NCBI GenBank assembly: GCA_017439665.1 | Contig: JAFSIS010000050.1 | Coordinates: 1-51,209 of the forward strand | Length of the DNA stretch: 51,209 bases | Reading direction: 5' to 3' | Source: Lachnospiraceae bacterium | GTDB lineage: Bacteria; Bacillota; Clostridia; Lachnospirales; Lachnospiraceae | Shown here: positions 8,868 through 16,948 of the stretch, in pieces | Layout of the letters: the number at the start of each line of letters is the position of its first letter | Position numbering within the stretch: the stretch's first letter is position 1 | Position numbers and translations under genes: made by a program | Notes under the pieces: model-generated | The model's input: only the letters and a program-made list of their open reading frames with translations | What the model was told of the DNA's origin: nothing | Databases searched by the model: none

Positions 8868-9518
8868 ATGCAGAAAAAAATTGTTTTATTTACTATTTTG
8901 TTACTTGTATTTATGGGAATAACGGGCTGTGGAAAGACGCAGGAGGAGCAGGTGCTGCAAAATACACGGGAAGGGACTATAGAAAGTATGGAAGAAGAAA
9001 AACAGGAAAGTTCCAATGAAGAAGCCATAGAGATAACAGAAGAAGAGGAAAATGCAGATCCGGAGTATGTGCAGTTTGAAGGAAGTTTCGTTACATTTAC
9101 TTATCCGGGAGCCTGGTCAGTAGAAGAAATGCAGGGAGAAGATGGTGGCATTACTATTTTTTCAGATACGGAAGAAAAGCAGACCCCTGTTTTAATTTAT
9201 GAAACAGGAGAAGCATGGAGATTTCCGGCAGATAATACAAAGGAGGATTATCATCAGCTATTAATCGATTACTATCCAGATTACCAGGACATAGAGATTA
9301 TAGAATTCGAGACTATGGCAATAGACAATTTTTATACTCACAAATTAGTATTTACCTATATTGAGGAGGGGCAAGAATTTACCCAGATACAATATAGCCT
9401 GGCAGAAGGAGTACGTTTCCACGAGCTTCGTTTTACCTATCCAACCAAAAAGCAGAAGGATTACCAGGAGAAAATAGAAATGCTGGTAGATACGATTGAT
9501 TTTTTGATTGCTGAATAA
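8868..9518 (+). CDS. PsbP-like lipoprotein
   Basis: 216 residues from ATG 8868, with GGGGGA seven bases upstream; the frame extends to 8829 without a better start. The signal peptide ends with lipobox GITGC (Cys21). A strongly acidic linker (about 25-65, rich in Glu) separates the anchor from a globular domain beginning FEGSFVTFTYPGAWSVEE. This pattern of a strand, YP and W resembles the PsbP/MOG1 fold found in many bacterial lipoproteins. It is predicted to sit on the outer face of the membrane. It is the last intact gene of the sigma-factor/propeller cluster. No catalytic residues are recognisable and its role is unknown. Confidence 0.78.
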   Translation: MQKKIVLFTILLLVFMGITGCGKTQEEQVLQNTREGTIESMEEEKQESSNEEAIEITEEEENADPEYVQFEGSFVTFTYPGAWSVEEMQGEDGGITIFSDTEEKQTPVLIYETGEAWRFPADNTKEDYHQLLIDYYPDYQDIEIIEFETMAIDNFYTHKLVFTYIEEGQEFTQIQYSLAEGVRFHELRFTYPTKKQKDYQEKIEMLVDTIDFLIAE

Positions 9519-9537
9519 ACAAAATTATTTTAAATTT

Positions 9538-9855
9538 ATGGGAGGACGGTATAGAGATCCGAGTGTTATACAGTCAGAGCAAGTAAAGAATAATAGAGTC
9601 AAATTTGAGGGGAATGATTTTATGTTCCGGCTTACAAAAGATGAATGGGAAAGCTTGAGGTGCAAAAATTTCACCTCAAGCTGGGGTGGTTCCCGTTACT
9701 TGCCATTAGCATTTACTGAGCAGGGCATATATATGCTGATGACTGTTTTACGTGGAGATTTAGCTGCAAAGCAGAGCCGGGCACTGATCCGTACCTTTAA
9801 GAAAATGAAAGACTATATTATTGAAAAACCCACAACTATCTTTACAATAAAATAA
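9538..9855 (+). pseudogene. ORF6N (KilA-N-like) domain protein remnant, N-terminally truncated
   Basis: This frame reads FMFRLTKDEWESLRCKNFTSSWGGSRY in two overlapping parts, then LPLAFTEQGIYMLMTVL, and ends LIRTFKKMKDYI. This is the second half of an ORF6N DNA-binding domain, found in phage antirepressors and stand-alone bacterial genes. The first ~60 residues of a normal domain are missing; the upstream sequence runs into the end of the PsbP-like gene. No SD precedes any start. A matching, more decayed fragment lies at 25282. The coding sequence contains an inverted repeat TTGAGGTG/CACCTCAA at 9656-9680. Confidence 0.75.
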
Positions 9856-9856
9856 A

Positions 9857-9904
9857 AAGGCTGTCGCATAACTCTTCAAAGAATTATTGCGGCAGCCTTC
9901 TGCA
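9857..9904. terminator. Bidirectional terminator between convergent genes
   Basis: 12-bp arms AAGGCTGTCGCA (9857-9868) and TGCGGCAGCCTT (9888-9899) with one internal mismatch, flanked by A-rich sequence on the left and T-rich on the right. It serves the + strand accessory cluster and the - strand foldase gene. Confidence 0.88.
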
Positions 9905-9912
9905 TTTTTAAT

Positions 9913-11097
9913 TTATTCAGTCGTCACGGTTGCGATATCAGCCAGATAGTCAATGACCTTGTCCTGCATAACGGTCTGCATCATATACGGCTTACCGTAG
10001 GTTTCCTCAGAGGTGGAGCCCAGTTCATCAACCTTGGCCTGATAATCCTCATCAGTGATGGTCAGACCCGCATCATCGAAGATATACTGGTAGGTCATGA
10101 CCAGGGCAAAACGTGCCTGAGACAGCTCGGTGAGATAATCTTCAAACTGAGAAGAAGTCATACCGGTGTACTCTTCAAAGCTACTGTAGGGATAGCTTCC
10201 CATAAAAGAGTAATACATCTGATTATAGCTTTCATAGTAGCTTTCCTGCTCGTATTTGCTGATGGATTTCAGCTGTTTTAAATAGTTCTCCTCATAGCTG
10301 TTGGCGGTTACCGTTTCTCCCAACTTGGTAGCTACAGCAGTTTCCAGATTGCTTCTTTCATTGGTTTCCTTCACGTAAGCTCTGTATTCTTCGGCAGTGG
10401 AGGCATATTCAGAAAGATTTTCTGCCACAAATTCATCGGTAAATTCGGGGTTTACATAGATGCCGTTTACGGTAACTTCAAAAACAGCGGCCTTGCCCTG
10501 CAGTTCCTCATTAGTGTAATCCTCAGGGAAGGTAACGTTTACAGTTACCTGATCACCGGGATGAGAGCCTACCAGCTGTTCTTCAAAGGTATCCACATAG
10601 GTACCGGAGCCAAGCACCAGATCAGCTCCGTTTCCTTCGGTATCACCGCCTTCAAAAGCAACACCGTCCACGGTTCCTACATAATCAATATTCAGGGTGT
10701 CACCGTCGGCAGCAGTAAGGGCCGAATCGGTCTCAAGGGTCTGGTGTTCAGAAAGCAAGGTTTCAATATCGGCATCAATGGATTCCTCAGAATAGGTAAT
10801 ATCATTTGCAGAAACACTCATGTTCTGATAATCATAAGGATCCACATAATCCAGAGGATTCAGATCCTTAACGGTTCCATCCTCATTTAAAAGGGCACTG
10901 TAATCACTGCTGGAAACGGTCTGAGTCATCTGGCGGTAGATAAAGGTACCGGCAATGACCAGAAAAATAACGGTCAGGGCAATTCCCGCAGTGGTCAGGA
11001 TCAGCTGAACCCGCTTTTCTTCACGCTGGGATTTTTTGATTTCTTCACGGCGGGCCTGACGCTTGGCCTGGCTTTTACTGGTTGTGTTTTCGCTCAT
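9913..11097 (-). CDS. Membrane-anchored FKBP-type peptidyl-prolyl isomerase, trigger-factor-like
   Basis: 394 residues from ATG 11097, which has AGGAG eight bases upstream; an in-frame GTG at 11106 overlaps that SD. The N-terminus is very basic, followed by a membrane helix at about 31-53, so most of the protein is extracytoplasmic. An FKBP domain spans ~128-213 (GDTLNIDYVGTVDGVAFEGG, then GSHPGDQVTVNVTFPEDY). The helical C-terminal part (~215-394) resembles the trigger-factor chaperone arms. Unlike true trigger factor it has no ribosome-binding domain, and the membrane anchor suggests folding of secreted or surface proteins. Its promoter region has an extended -10 at 11163-11171 and a small hairpin at 11130-11151 in the leader. 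Confidence 0.9.
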   Translation of the reverse strand: MSENTTSKSQAKRQARREEIKKSQREEKRVQLILTTAGIALTVIFLVIAGTFIYRQMTQTVSSSDYSALLNEDGTVKDLNPLDYVDPYDYQNMSVSANDITYSEESIDADIETLLSEHQTLETDSALTAADGDTLNIDYVGTVDGVAFEGGDTEGNGADLVLGSGTYVDTFEEQLVGSHPGDQVTVNVTFPEDYTNEELQGKAAVFEVTVNGIYVNPEFTDEFVAENLSEYASTAEEYRAYVKETNERSNLETAVATKLGETVTANSYEENYLKQLKSISKYEQESYYESYNQMYYSFMGSYPYSSFEEYTGMTSSQFEDYLTELSQARFALVMTYQYIFDDAGLTITDEDYQAKVDELGSTSEETYGKPYMMQTVMQDKVIDYLADIATVTTE

Positions 11098-11162
11098 TTT
11101 TTTCACTCCTATAATTCCTATAACTTACTGTGTTTTTACTGAAAAAAACACGGACTGTACCC

Positions 11163-11171
11163 AGTATAACA
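11163..11171 (-). promoter_or_regulatory. Extended -10 promoter for the foldase gene
   Basis: On the minus strand this reads TGTTATACT, a good extended -10. The -35 region (about 11186-11191) is poor. Transcription would start about 60 bp before the ATG and include a hairpin with arms GTGTTTTT/AAAAACAC at 11130-11151. Confidence 0.5.
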
Positions 11172-11267
11172 TAAGATAAGAAAATAGAATATGAAAAAAA
11201 TGTGAAAATGTGAGATTTTTGGTAACAGTTCAACTTAAATCCAAACGGCTACAGATTGTTATTAGAC

Positions 11268-11296
11268 TTGCAAAATCAGAATAAACTGGTTAAGAT
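11268..11296 (+). promoter_or_regulatory. Sigma-A-like promoter for the ABC exporter gene
   Basis: TTGCAA, a 17-bp spacer, then TAAGAT. It is correctly spaced and lies ~108 bp before the ATG at 11404, leaving a leader of about 100 nt. Confidence 0.55.
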
Positions 11297-11403
11297 AGAA
11301 AGAATCCGATAGAGAAATTGGAAATAAAGGGCCCGGAACTGTCCGTTAACGGATAAAGTCCCTGTGGCTGAAGGGCTGCCAGGGCAGCAGAATGAGAGGA
11401 AGT

Positions 11404-13170
11404 ATGAAAAAAGAAGAAACAATGTACACTTCAGGAAAACTGATGAAGCGGTTTTTTCCTTATTTTAAACCTTATAAAAAGACACTGTTTATGGATCTGT
11501 TCTGTGCAGCTCTGACCACTCTGTGTGAATTGGTGCTGCCACTGATCATGCGCTACATTACCAACGAGGGGATTCAGAATCTGGCAGCCCTGTCTGTGGG
11601 AATTATTCTGAGGCTGGGACTTTTATATTTGGCCTTGAGAGTGATCGACTGTCTGGCAGGCCACTATATGCAGAATATGGGCCATGTGATGGGTGCCAAG
11701 ATTGAGACGGATATGCGTCGGGATGCCTACAGCCATCTGCAGAAGCTTTCGGATACCTATTACAATAATACGAAGGTGGGGCAGATCATGGGACGGATTA
11801 CTAACGATCTTTTTGATGTGACCGAATTTTCCCATCACTGTCCGGAGGAGTTTTTTATTGCGGGAATCAAGGCTCTGGCAGCCTTTGTGATCCTCGCCTT
11901 TATCAATCTGCCGCTGACCTTGATCGTGTTCGTCATCATTCCCGTTATGCTGGCGGTCTGCATGAAGCTGAATTTCAGAATGAAGGAGGGCTTCAGACAG
12001 CAGAGAGGCCAGATCGGTGAGCTGAATGCGCGGATTGAGGATTCCCTTTTGGGGCAGAAGGTGGTAAAGGCCTTTGCCAATGAGGAGGTAGAAAAAGAGA
12101 AGTTTGAAAGTGATAACCGTAACTTCCTGAAGATTAAAGAGAAATCCTACCTTTACATGGCGGATTTTTATACCACGGTAAAAATGTTCGACGGTCTGAT
12201 GTATCTGGCTGTTCTGGTAGCCGGCGGTATTTTTATGGTAAAGGGGATCATTACACCGGGTGATCTGGTAGCTTATCTGCTCTACGTTACCACCCTTATT
12301 GCCACCATTCGTAAGATCATTGAATTTGCGGAGCAGTTCCAGCGGGGAATGACGGGAATTGAGCGGTTTTTTCAGATCATGGATGCAGATATCGAGATTT
12401 TTGATGAGCCCGGAGCAATGCCCCTGGAGGCTCCTAAAGGAGAGATTTGCTTTAAGAACGTGGAATTCGAATATCCGGATGACCATAATCAGGTATTCCA
12501 CAACCTGAATCTGACCATTCATCCGGGAGAAAAGGTGGCTATTGTAGGGCCCTCCGGCGGAGGAAAGACTACCCTCTGTAATCTTATCCCCCGATTTTAT
12601 GATGTAACCAGGGGAGATATTTTTCTGGATGGTAAAAATGTGAAGAAGATTACGTTAAAAAGTCTTCGAGAAAATATCGGTATGGTACAGCAGGATGTCT
12701 ACCTGTTTTCTGGTACGGTTTTTGAAAATATTGCCTATGGCAAGAAGAATGCCACCAGAGAAGAGGTGGTGGAGGCTGCAAAACGTGCAGGTGCCCATGA
12801 ATTCATTGAAAAGCTGAAAAATGGATATGATACCTATGTTGGTGAGCGGGGGGTTAAGCTGTCCGGTGGACAGAAACAGAGAATCAGTATTGCCCGTGTA
12901 TTTTTAAAAAATCCACCCATCATTATTCTGGATGAGGCTACTTCGGCTCTGGATAATGAAAGTGAATTTGCGGTGGCCAGATCTCTGTCAGAGTTGTCCA
13001 AGGGCAGAACCACTCTGACCATAGCCCATCGGCTCAGCAGTATCAAAAATGCAGACCGGATTCTGGTACTGACGGAGGAAGGTATCGTGGAAGAAGGAGA
13101 TCATGATACTTTGTTAAATCAAGGTGGTATGTATTATCAATTTTATACTTTGGCCAATGCTCTGAAATAA
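11404..13170 (+). CDS. ABC exporter, fused permease and ATPase (MsbA/BmrA-like half-transporter)
   Basis: 588 residues from ATG 11404, with AGAGGA just upstream; an ATG at 11392 is in frame and possible. The N-terminal half (~15-310) has six membrane helices of the ABC exporter type. The C-terminal half is the ATPase: Walker A GPSGGGKT (~381), signature LSGGQKQR (~486), Walker B IIILDEA (~507) and the switch His in TIAHRL. One gene encodes both halves, so it would work as a homodimer, or with a partner not in this window. It has its own promoter and diverges from the foldase gene. Substrate cannot be told; lipid or drug export are the usual roles. Confidence 0.94.
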   Translation: MKKEETMYTSGKLMKRFFPYFKPYKKTLFMDLFCAALTTLCELVLPLIMRYITNEGIQNLAALSVGIILRLGLLYLALRVIDCLAGHYMQNMGHVMGAKIETDMRRDAYSHLQKLSDTYYNNTKVGQIMGRITNDLFDVTEFSHHCPEEFFIAGIKALAAFVILAFINLPLTLIVFVIIPVMLAVCMKLNFRMKEGFRQQRGQIGELNARIEDSLLGQKVVKAFANEEVEKEKFESDNRNFLKIKEKSYLYMADFYTTVKMFDGLMYLAVLVAGGIFMVKGIITPGDLVAYLLYVTTLIATIRKIIEFAEQFQRGMTGIERFFQIMDADIEIFDEPGAMPLEAPKGEICFKNVEFEYPDDHNQVFHNLNLTIHPGEKVAIVGPSGGGKTTLCNLIPRFYDVTRGDIFLDGKNVKKITLKSLRENIGMVQQDVYLFSGTVFENIAYGKKNATREEVVEAAKRAGAHEFIEKLKNGYDTYVGERGVKLSGGQKQRISIARVFLKNPPIIILDEATSALDNESEFAVARSLSELSKGRTTLTIAHRLSSIKNADRILVLTEEGIVEEGDHDTLLNQGGMYYQFYTLANALK

Positions 13171-13241
13171 AATAGTATTGAGATAAATGCACTAAGGCAG
13201 GGGCTATTCACGACAGCATAAAAAACACTTAAAAGGGTCTG

Positions 13242-13256
13242 AATTTACAGAAAAAT
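13242..13256 (+). promoter_or_regulatory. CodY-box-like site upstream of the beta-CASP nuclease gene
   Basis: AATTTACAGAAAAAT matches 13 of 15 positions of the CodY consensus AATTTTCWGAAAATT. It sits just upstream of the -35 region of a promoter whose -10 TATAAT is at 13281-13286. codY is encoded in this window. Chance matches occur in AT-rich intergenic DNA. Confidence 0.4.
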
Positions 13257-13280
13257 CTCCCAAAAGTCTGTCAAATGGAG

Positions 13281-13335
13281 TATAATAAGAAAAAAGGCAG
13301 ATTTTGTAAAATGGTAAAAGTCATCAGCTTTTACC
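13281..13335 (+). promoter_or_regulatory. -10 element and leader hairpin of the beta-CASP nuclease gene
   Basis: A consensus TATAAT at 13281-13286 has only a weak -35. About 25 bp later comes a perfect inverted repeat, GGTAAAAG (13313-13320) and CTTTTACC (13328-13335), with a 7-nt loop. It ends just before the SD GGGAGG of the gene at 13358. It has no T-run, so it is more likely an RNA stability or regulatory hairpin than a terminator. Confidence 0.5.
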
Positions 13336-13357
13336 AGTCTATCCGGGAGGTGTTTAC

Positions 13358-14959
13358 ATGGAACTAATGTTTATCGGTGCGGCCCATGAAGTGACCGGCA
13401 GCTGCCACTATCTGCAGGTAGGAAAAAAACATATCCTTGTAGATTGTGGTATGGAACAGGGAGTTAATTATTTTGAAAATGCGCCGCTTCCTGTGGAAGA
13501 TGCAGTAATTGACTATGTATTTCTAACTCATGCCCATGTAGATCACTCGGGTATGCTTCCCCATCTGTATTCCAGAGGGTTCAGAGGACAGATCTTCATG
13601 ACGGAAGCTACAGCAGATCTCTGCAGCATTATGTTAAGAGACTGTGCGCATATCCAGATGCAGGAGGCAGAGTGGAAAAATCGAAAGGCAAAACGTGGTG
13701 GTGCAGCAGCGTCAGAACCACTGTACACTATGGAAGACGCGGATGGGGTAATCAAGCGGATCGTTCCCTGTGCCTATAGTAAGATAGTGGAGGTAGATGA
13801 GGGAATCCAGATCCGTTTTACCGACATCGGTCATCTGCTGGGCTCATCCAGTATTGAGGTTTGGGCTACAGAAGGGGAAGTTACTAAAAAGCTGGTCTTT
13901 TCCGGAGATATCGGTAATGTGAACCAGCCCCTGATCAAGGATCCGGCCTTTACGGAGGAAGCAGATTATGTCATTATGGAATCCACCTATGGAGACAGAG
14001 TCCATTCCAAGGAGCGTCCCGACTATGTAGGAGAGCTGAGCCGGATTATCCAGGAGACCTTTGATAAAGGGGGAAACGTGGTCATTCCTTCCTTTGCTGT
14101 AGGCCGTACTCAGGAGATGCTTTATTTCCTAAGACAGATCAAGGAGGAGCACAGGATCCTTGGTTTCGACCATTTTGAGGTATATGTGGACAGCCCTTTG
14201 GCGGTGGAGGCAACGGGAATCTTCCATAATAATATTTATACCTGTTATGATGAAGAGGCCATGGAGCTGGTTAAGAAGGGGGTCAACCCCATTGCTTTTC
14301 CGGGGCTTCGCCTTTCCGTAACCAGTGACGAGTCCAAAGCCATTAACTTTAATACGGATCCCAAGATAATCCTTTCGGCCTCCGGCATGTGTGAGGCGGG
14401 AAGAATCCGCCACCATTTAAAGCATAATCTCTGGCGGGAAGAATCCACCATTCTGTTTGTGGGTTATCAGGCATTGGGAACCCTGGGCCGTATCCTGATA
14501 GAAGGGGCTGAAGAAGTAAAATTGTTCGGTGAGCCCATTACCGTACGGGCCAATATTGCCCAGCTGGCGGGTATCAGCGGCCATGCGGATAAAAACGGAC
14601 TGCTTAAGTGGGTGCAGGGCTTTAAGAACAAACCGGAAAGAATCTTTGTGGTTCATGGAGAGGACGGTGTATGCCAGTCCTTTACCCAGTGTCTGATCGA
14701 TGAGTACGATCAGGATGCCTATGCCCCTTACAGCGGCACCCGCTTTGACCTGATCAAAAATGAGTTTATTCTGGAGGCAGAGCCTGTTCCCTTCGAGAAG
14801 AAGCCCAAGACCAGAACCGTATCCGATGTATTTGCAAGACTTCTTGCGGCCGGTCAGCGTCTGCTGGTGGTTATCGGACGGAATGAAGGCGGAGCCAATA
14901 AGGATCTGGCCAGATTTGCCGATCAGATCAATTCTCTTTGTGATCGCTGGGACAGATAA
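13358..14959 (+). CDS. MBL-fold beta-CASP RNA-processing nuclease family protein
   Basis: 533 residues. A metallo-beta-lactamase domain carries the zinc motif HAHVDH at about 58-63, with further ligands in GHLLGSSSIEV and FSGDIGN. The beta-CASP part covers the middle (SFAVGRTQEMLYFL, then SASGMCEAGRIRHHL), and the RNA-specificity motif GISGHADKNGLLKW is near 405. The family includes CPSF73-like RNases and RNase J relatives; this one resembles the stand-alone COG1236 type rather than RNase J. It is cytosolic and SD GGGAGG precedes the ATG. thyA follows 20 bp later, so nuclease, thyA and perhaps folA share a transcript. The ~70-residue C-terminal extension after the MBL fold is unassigned. Confidence 0.92.
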   Translation: MELMFIGAAHEVTGSCHYLQVGKKHILVDCGMEQGVNYFENAPLPVEDAVIDYVFLTHAHVDHSGMLPHLYSRGFRGQIFMTEATADLCSIMLRDCAHIQMQEAEWKNRKAKRGGAAASEPLYTMEDADGVIKRIVPCAYSKIVEVDEGIQIRFTDIGHLLGSSSIEVWATEGEVTKKLVFSGDIGNVNQPLIKDPAFTEEADYVIMESTYGDRVHSKERPDYVGELSRIIQETFDKGGNVVIPSFAVGRTQEMLYFLRQIKEEHRILGFDHFEVYVDSPLAVEATGIFHNNIYTCYDEEAMELVKKGVNPIAFPGLRLSVTSDESKAINFNTDPKIILSASGMCEAGRIRHHLKHNLWREESTILFVGYQALGTLGRILIEGAEEVKLFGEPITVRANIAQLAGISGHADKNGLLKWVQGFKNKPERIFVVHGEDGVCQSFTQCLIDEYDQDAYAPYSGTRFDLIKNEFILEAEPVPFEKKPKTRTVSDVFARLLAAGQRLLVVIGRNEGGANKDLARFADQINSLCDRWDR

Positions 14960-14979
14960 GAAAAAGGAGACAGTAATTC

Positions 14980-15828
14980 ATGAGTTTAGCAGATCAGATT
15001 TTTATTGACATGTGCAGAGATATTCTGGAAAACGGAACCAGCACGGAAGGAGAGAAGGTACGACCCAGGTGGCCTGACGGAACGCCGGCCTATACCATTA
15101 AGAAATTCGGGGTGGTCAACCGGTATAATCTGCAGGAGGAATTTCCTCTTTTAACCCTTCGGAAAACAGCATTGAAATCGGCTACCGATGAAATGCTCTG
15201 GATCTGGCAGCAAAAATCCAACAATATCCATGATCTGCACAGTCATATCTGGGATGAGTGGGCAGATGAGGATGGTTCTATCGGTAAGGCCTATGGCTAT
15301 CAGATGGGTGTGAAGCATCAGTATAAGGAAGGGATGATGGATCAGGTGGATCGTGTGATCTACGACTTGAAAAATAACCCTTTCAGCAGAAGAATCATGA
15401 CCAATATTTACGTCCATCAGGATCTGCATGAAATGAATCTGTATCCCTGTGCCTACAGCATGACCTTTAATGTGACCCAGAAAAAGGGAGAGGACAGGCT
15501 GACTTTGAATGCGGTATTGAATCAGCGTTCCCAGGATGTACTGGCAGCGAATAACTGGAACGTGGTACAGTATTCCGTACTCGTGCATATGCTGGCCCAG
15601 GTCTGCGATATGCAGGTGGGAGAGCTGGTTCATGTGATTGCGGATGCCCATATTTATGACAGGCATATTCCCATTATTAAAGAGTTGATCAGTCGTCCCG
15701 CCTTCGATGCGCCCAAATTCAGGCTGAATCCTGAAGTGAAAGATTTCTATCAGTTTACCCGTCACGATGTGTCTGTAGAAAATTATCAGACCGGTGAACA
15801 GATTAAAAATATCCCTGTGGCTATTTAA
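14980..15828 (+). CDS. thyA: Thymidylate synthase
   Basis: 282 residues; makes dTMP from dUMP using methylene-tetrahydrofolate as carbon donor and reductant. The nucleophile is Cys157 in NLYPCAYSM. The phosphate-binding arginines are in SRRIMT (~136-141), the dUMP-binding block is NQRSQDVLAANNWN (~186), and HIYDRHI contacts nucleotide. SD AAGGAGA precedes the ATG. Length is in the normal range. The dihydrofolate it produces is recycled by the dihydrofolate reductase encoded 145 bp downstream. The end of the protein (QIKNIPVAI) matches the usual C-terminal PVAI/AV ending. Confidence 0.98.
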   Translation: MSLADQIFIDMCRDILENGTSTEGEKVRPRWPDGTPAYTIKKFGVVNRYNLQEEFPLLTLRKTALKSATDEMLWIWQQKSNNIHDLHSHIWDEWADEDGSIGKAYGYQMGVKHQYKEGMMDQVDRVIYDLKNNPFSRRIMTNIYVHQDLHEMNLYPCAYSMTFNVTQKKGEDRLTLNAVLNQRSQDVLAANNWNVVQYSVLVHMLAQVCDMQVGELVHVIADAHIYDRHIPIIKELISRPAFDAPKFRLNPEVKDFYQFTRHDVSVENYQTGEQIKNIPVAI

Positions 15829-15910
15829 AGAATGACAGAATAAGTCATAGGCGACAGGAATCGGAAAATAAAATGATGTCTGTGAAAATAGGGAGAATTA
15901 TAAAAAGTGG

Positions 15911-15950
15911 CAGGAGGTAAAAGTGCTTCAGGGCAGTTTGCCTCCTGTTT
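15911..15950 (+). other. Hairpin with embedded SD and tiny leader frame upstream of folA
   Basis: Arms CAGGAGGTAAA (15911-15921) and TTTGCCTCCTG (15937-15947) pair over 11 bp with one G-U. The left arm holds a strong SD followed by GTG at 15923, a nine-codon frame (MLQGSLPPV) ending in TAG at 15950-15952. If translated, the ribosome would open the hairpin. It could equally be a weak terminator between thyA and folA. Confidence 0.4.
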
Positions 15951-15973
15951 AGAGGTGAAAGGAAAGCAAAAAA

Positions 15974-16462
15974 ATGAATCTGATCGTAGCAGTAGATGAA
16001 AACTGGGCTATTGGCCATAAAAATGAACTCCTGATCCGGATTCCGGGGGATATGAAAATGTTTCGTCAGGAAACCACCGGTAAGGTGGTAGTATTGGGGA
16101 GAAAAACCCTGGAAACTTTTCCGGGAGGACAGCCCCTGAAGGAGAGAACGAATATCATTCTTTCCTCCAAAGAAGATTACCGGGTAGAGGGGGCTATCGT
16201 GGTCCATTCTCTGGAGGAGCTGTTAGAGGAATTGAAAAAGTATGATAGTGATCAGATTTACATGATCGGAGGGGAAAGTGTTTACCGCCAGCTTCTGCCC
16301 TATTGTACTACGGCACACGTAACCAAAATAGACAGAGCCTATGAGGCAGACACCTGGTTTCCCAATCTGGATGAAGATCCCGAATGGAAGATCACGGCAG
16401 AAAGTGATGAGCAGAGCTACTTTGACACTACCTACCGTTTTGTAAAGTATGAAAGGAAATAA
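15974..16462 (+). CDS. folA: Dihydrofolate reductase
   Basis: 162 residues; reduces dihydrofolate to tetrahydrofolate with NADPH. The N-terminus LIVAVDENWAIGHKNELL is the classic DHFR start, followed by IPGDMKMFRQETTGKVVVLGRKTLETFPGG, which carries the substrate Asp and the NADPH-binding VVLGRKT. The motif YMIGGESVYRQLL (~97-109) is the second cofactor loop. It sits after thyA, the usual pairing, since thyA is the only major consumer of reduced folate by oxidation. The start is ATG 15974, after GAGGTGAAAGGA. It ends 8 bp before the convergent yerC gene. Confidence 0.97.
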   Translation: MNLIVAVDENWAIGHKNELLIRIPGDMKMFRQETTGKVVVLGRKTLETFPGGQPLKERTNIILSSKEDYRVEGAIVVHSLEELLEELKKYDSDQIYMIGGESVYRQLLPYCTTAHVTKIDRAYEADTWFPNLDEDPEWKITAESDEQSYFDTTYRFVKYERK

Positions 16463-16470
16463 AGATAAAG

Positions 16471-16767
16471 CTATACGGTGACTTCACTCAAGCGTTTAAA
16501 GACCATTTCATAGCCGTCGTTTCCATAGTTGAGAGAACGGTTTACACGGCTGATGGTAGCAGTGGAGGCACCGGTTTTTTCTGCAATTTCCAGATAGGTT
16601 TTGTGATCCTTCAGCATGCTGGCAACCTCAAAACGCTGGGAAAGTGACAGCAGCTCGTTGACGGTGCAGAGATCTTCAAAAAAATTATAGCATTCTTCTT
16701 TATTCTTTAAAGATAAAATTGCTTCAAATAAATAATCTACGGTTTCTATTTTTAATTTTTTATTCAT
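16471..16767 (-). CDS. yerC: YerC/YecD family TrpR-related protein
   Basis: 98 residues from ATG 16767, after GAGAGGG; a TTG one codon earlier is less likely. It is a small all-helical protein with the TrpR-like helix-turn-helix: ELLSLSQRFEVASMLKDHKTYLEIAEKT and GASTATISRVNRSL. This is the YerC/YecD family found across Firmicutes, whose ligand and target are not well known. It has its own promoter (16812-16840) and diverges from the DUF1836 regulator gene. Its 3' end is only 8 bp from folA, with no visible terminator between them, so the two transcripts may overlap in antisense. Confidence 0.93.
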   Translation of the reverse strand: MNKKLKIETVDYLFEAILSLKNKEECYNFFEDLCTVNELLSLSQRFEVASMLKDHKTYLEIAEKTGASTATISRVNRSLNYGNDGYEMVFKRLSEVTV

Positions 16768-16811
16768 CAAAAGAACCCTCTCTTTCTTCTACACCAAACT
16801 TTATTTGAGAC

Positions 16812-16840
16812 ATTTTATCATACTAAAGTTTTAAAGTAAA
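16812..16840 (-). promoter_or_regulatory. Sigma-A-like promoter of yerC
   Basis: On the minus strand: TTTACT, a 17-bp spacer, then TAAAAT. The -10 ends ~45 bp before the ATG at 16767. Confidence 0.6.
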
Positions 16841-16913
16841 GAAGAATGGCAGTTGTAAATCTAAAATAAATCTAAAGTGGAGTTGATTTTGATGAGAAAA
16901 GTGTTCACTCTAC

Positions 16914-16942
16914 TTGATATGTAGTAATCATTACTATATAAT
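16914..16942 (+). promoter_or_regulatory. Promoter with operator-like palindrome for the DUF1836 gene
   Basis: TTGATA (16914-16919), exactly 17 bp, then TATAAT (16937-16942). The spacer contains a perfect palindrome, TAGTAAT-C-ATTACTA (16922-16936), ending against the -10. A protein bound there would block RNA polymerase. The expected transcription start is within 1-2 nt of the ATG at 16949, so the mRNA would have almost no leader. Confidence 0.75.
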
Positions 16943-16948
16943 GAAAGC

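Noticed and set aside
11623..12522. 300-codon open frame on the - strand inside the ABC exporter
   Set aside because: A shadow of the exporter's codon pattern, with no recognisable domain.
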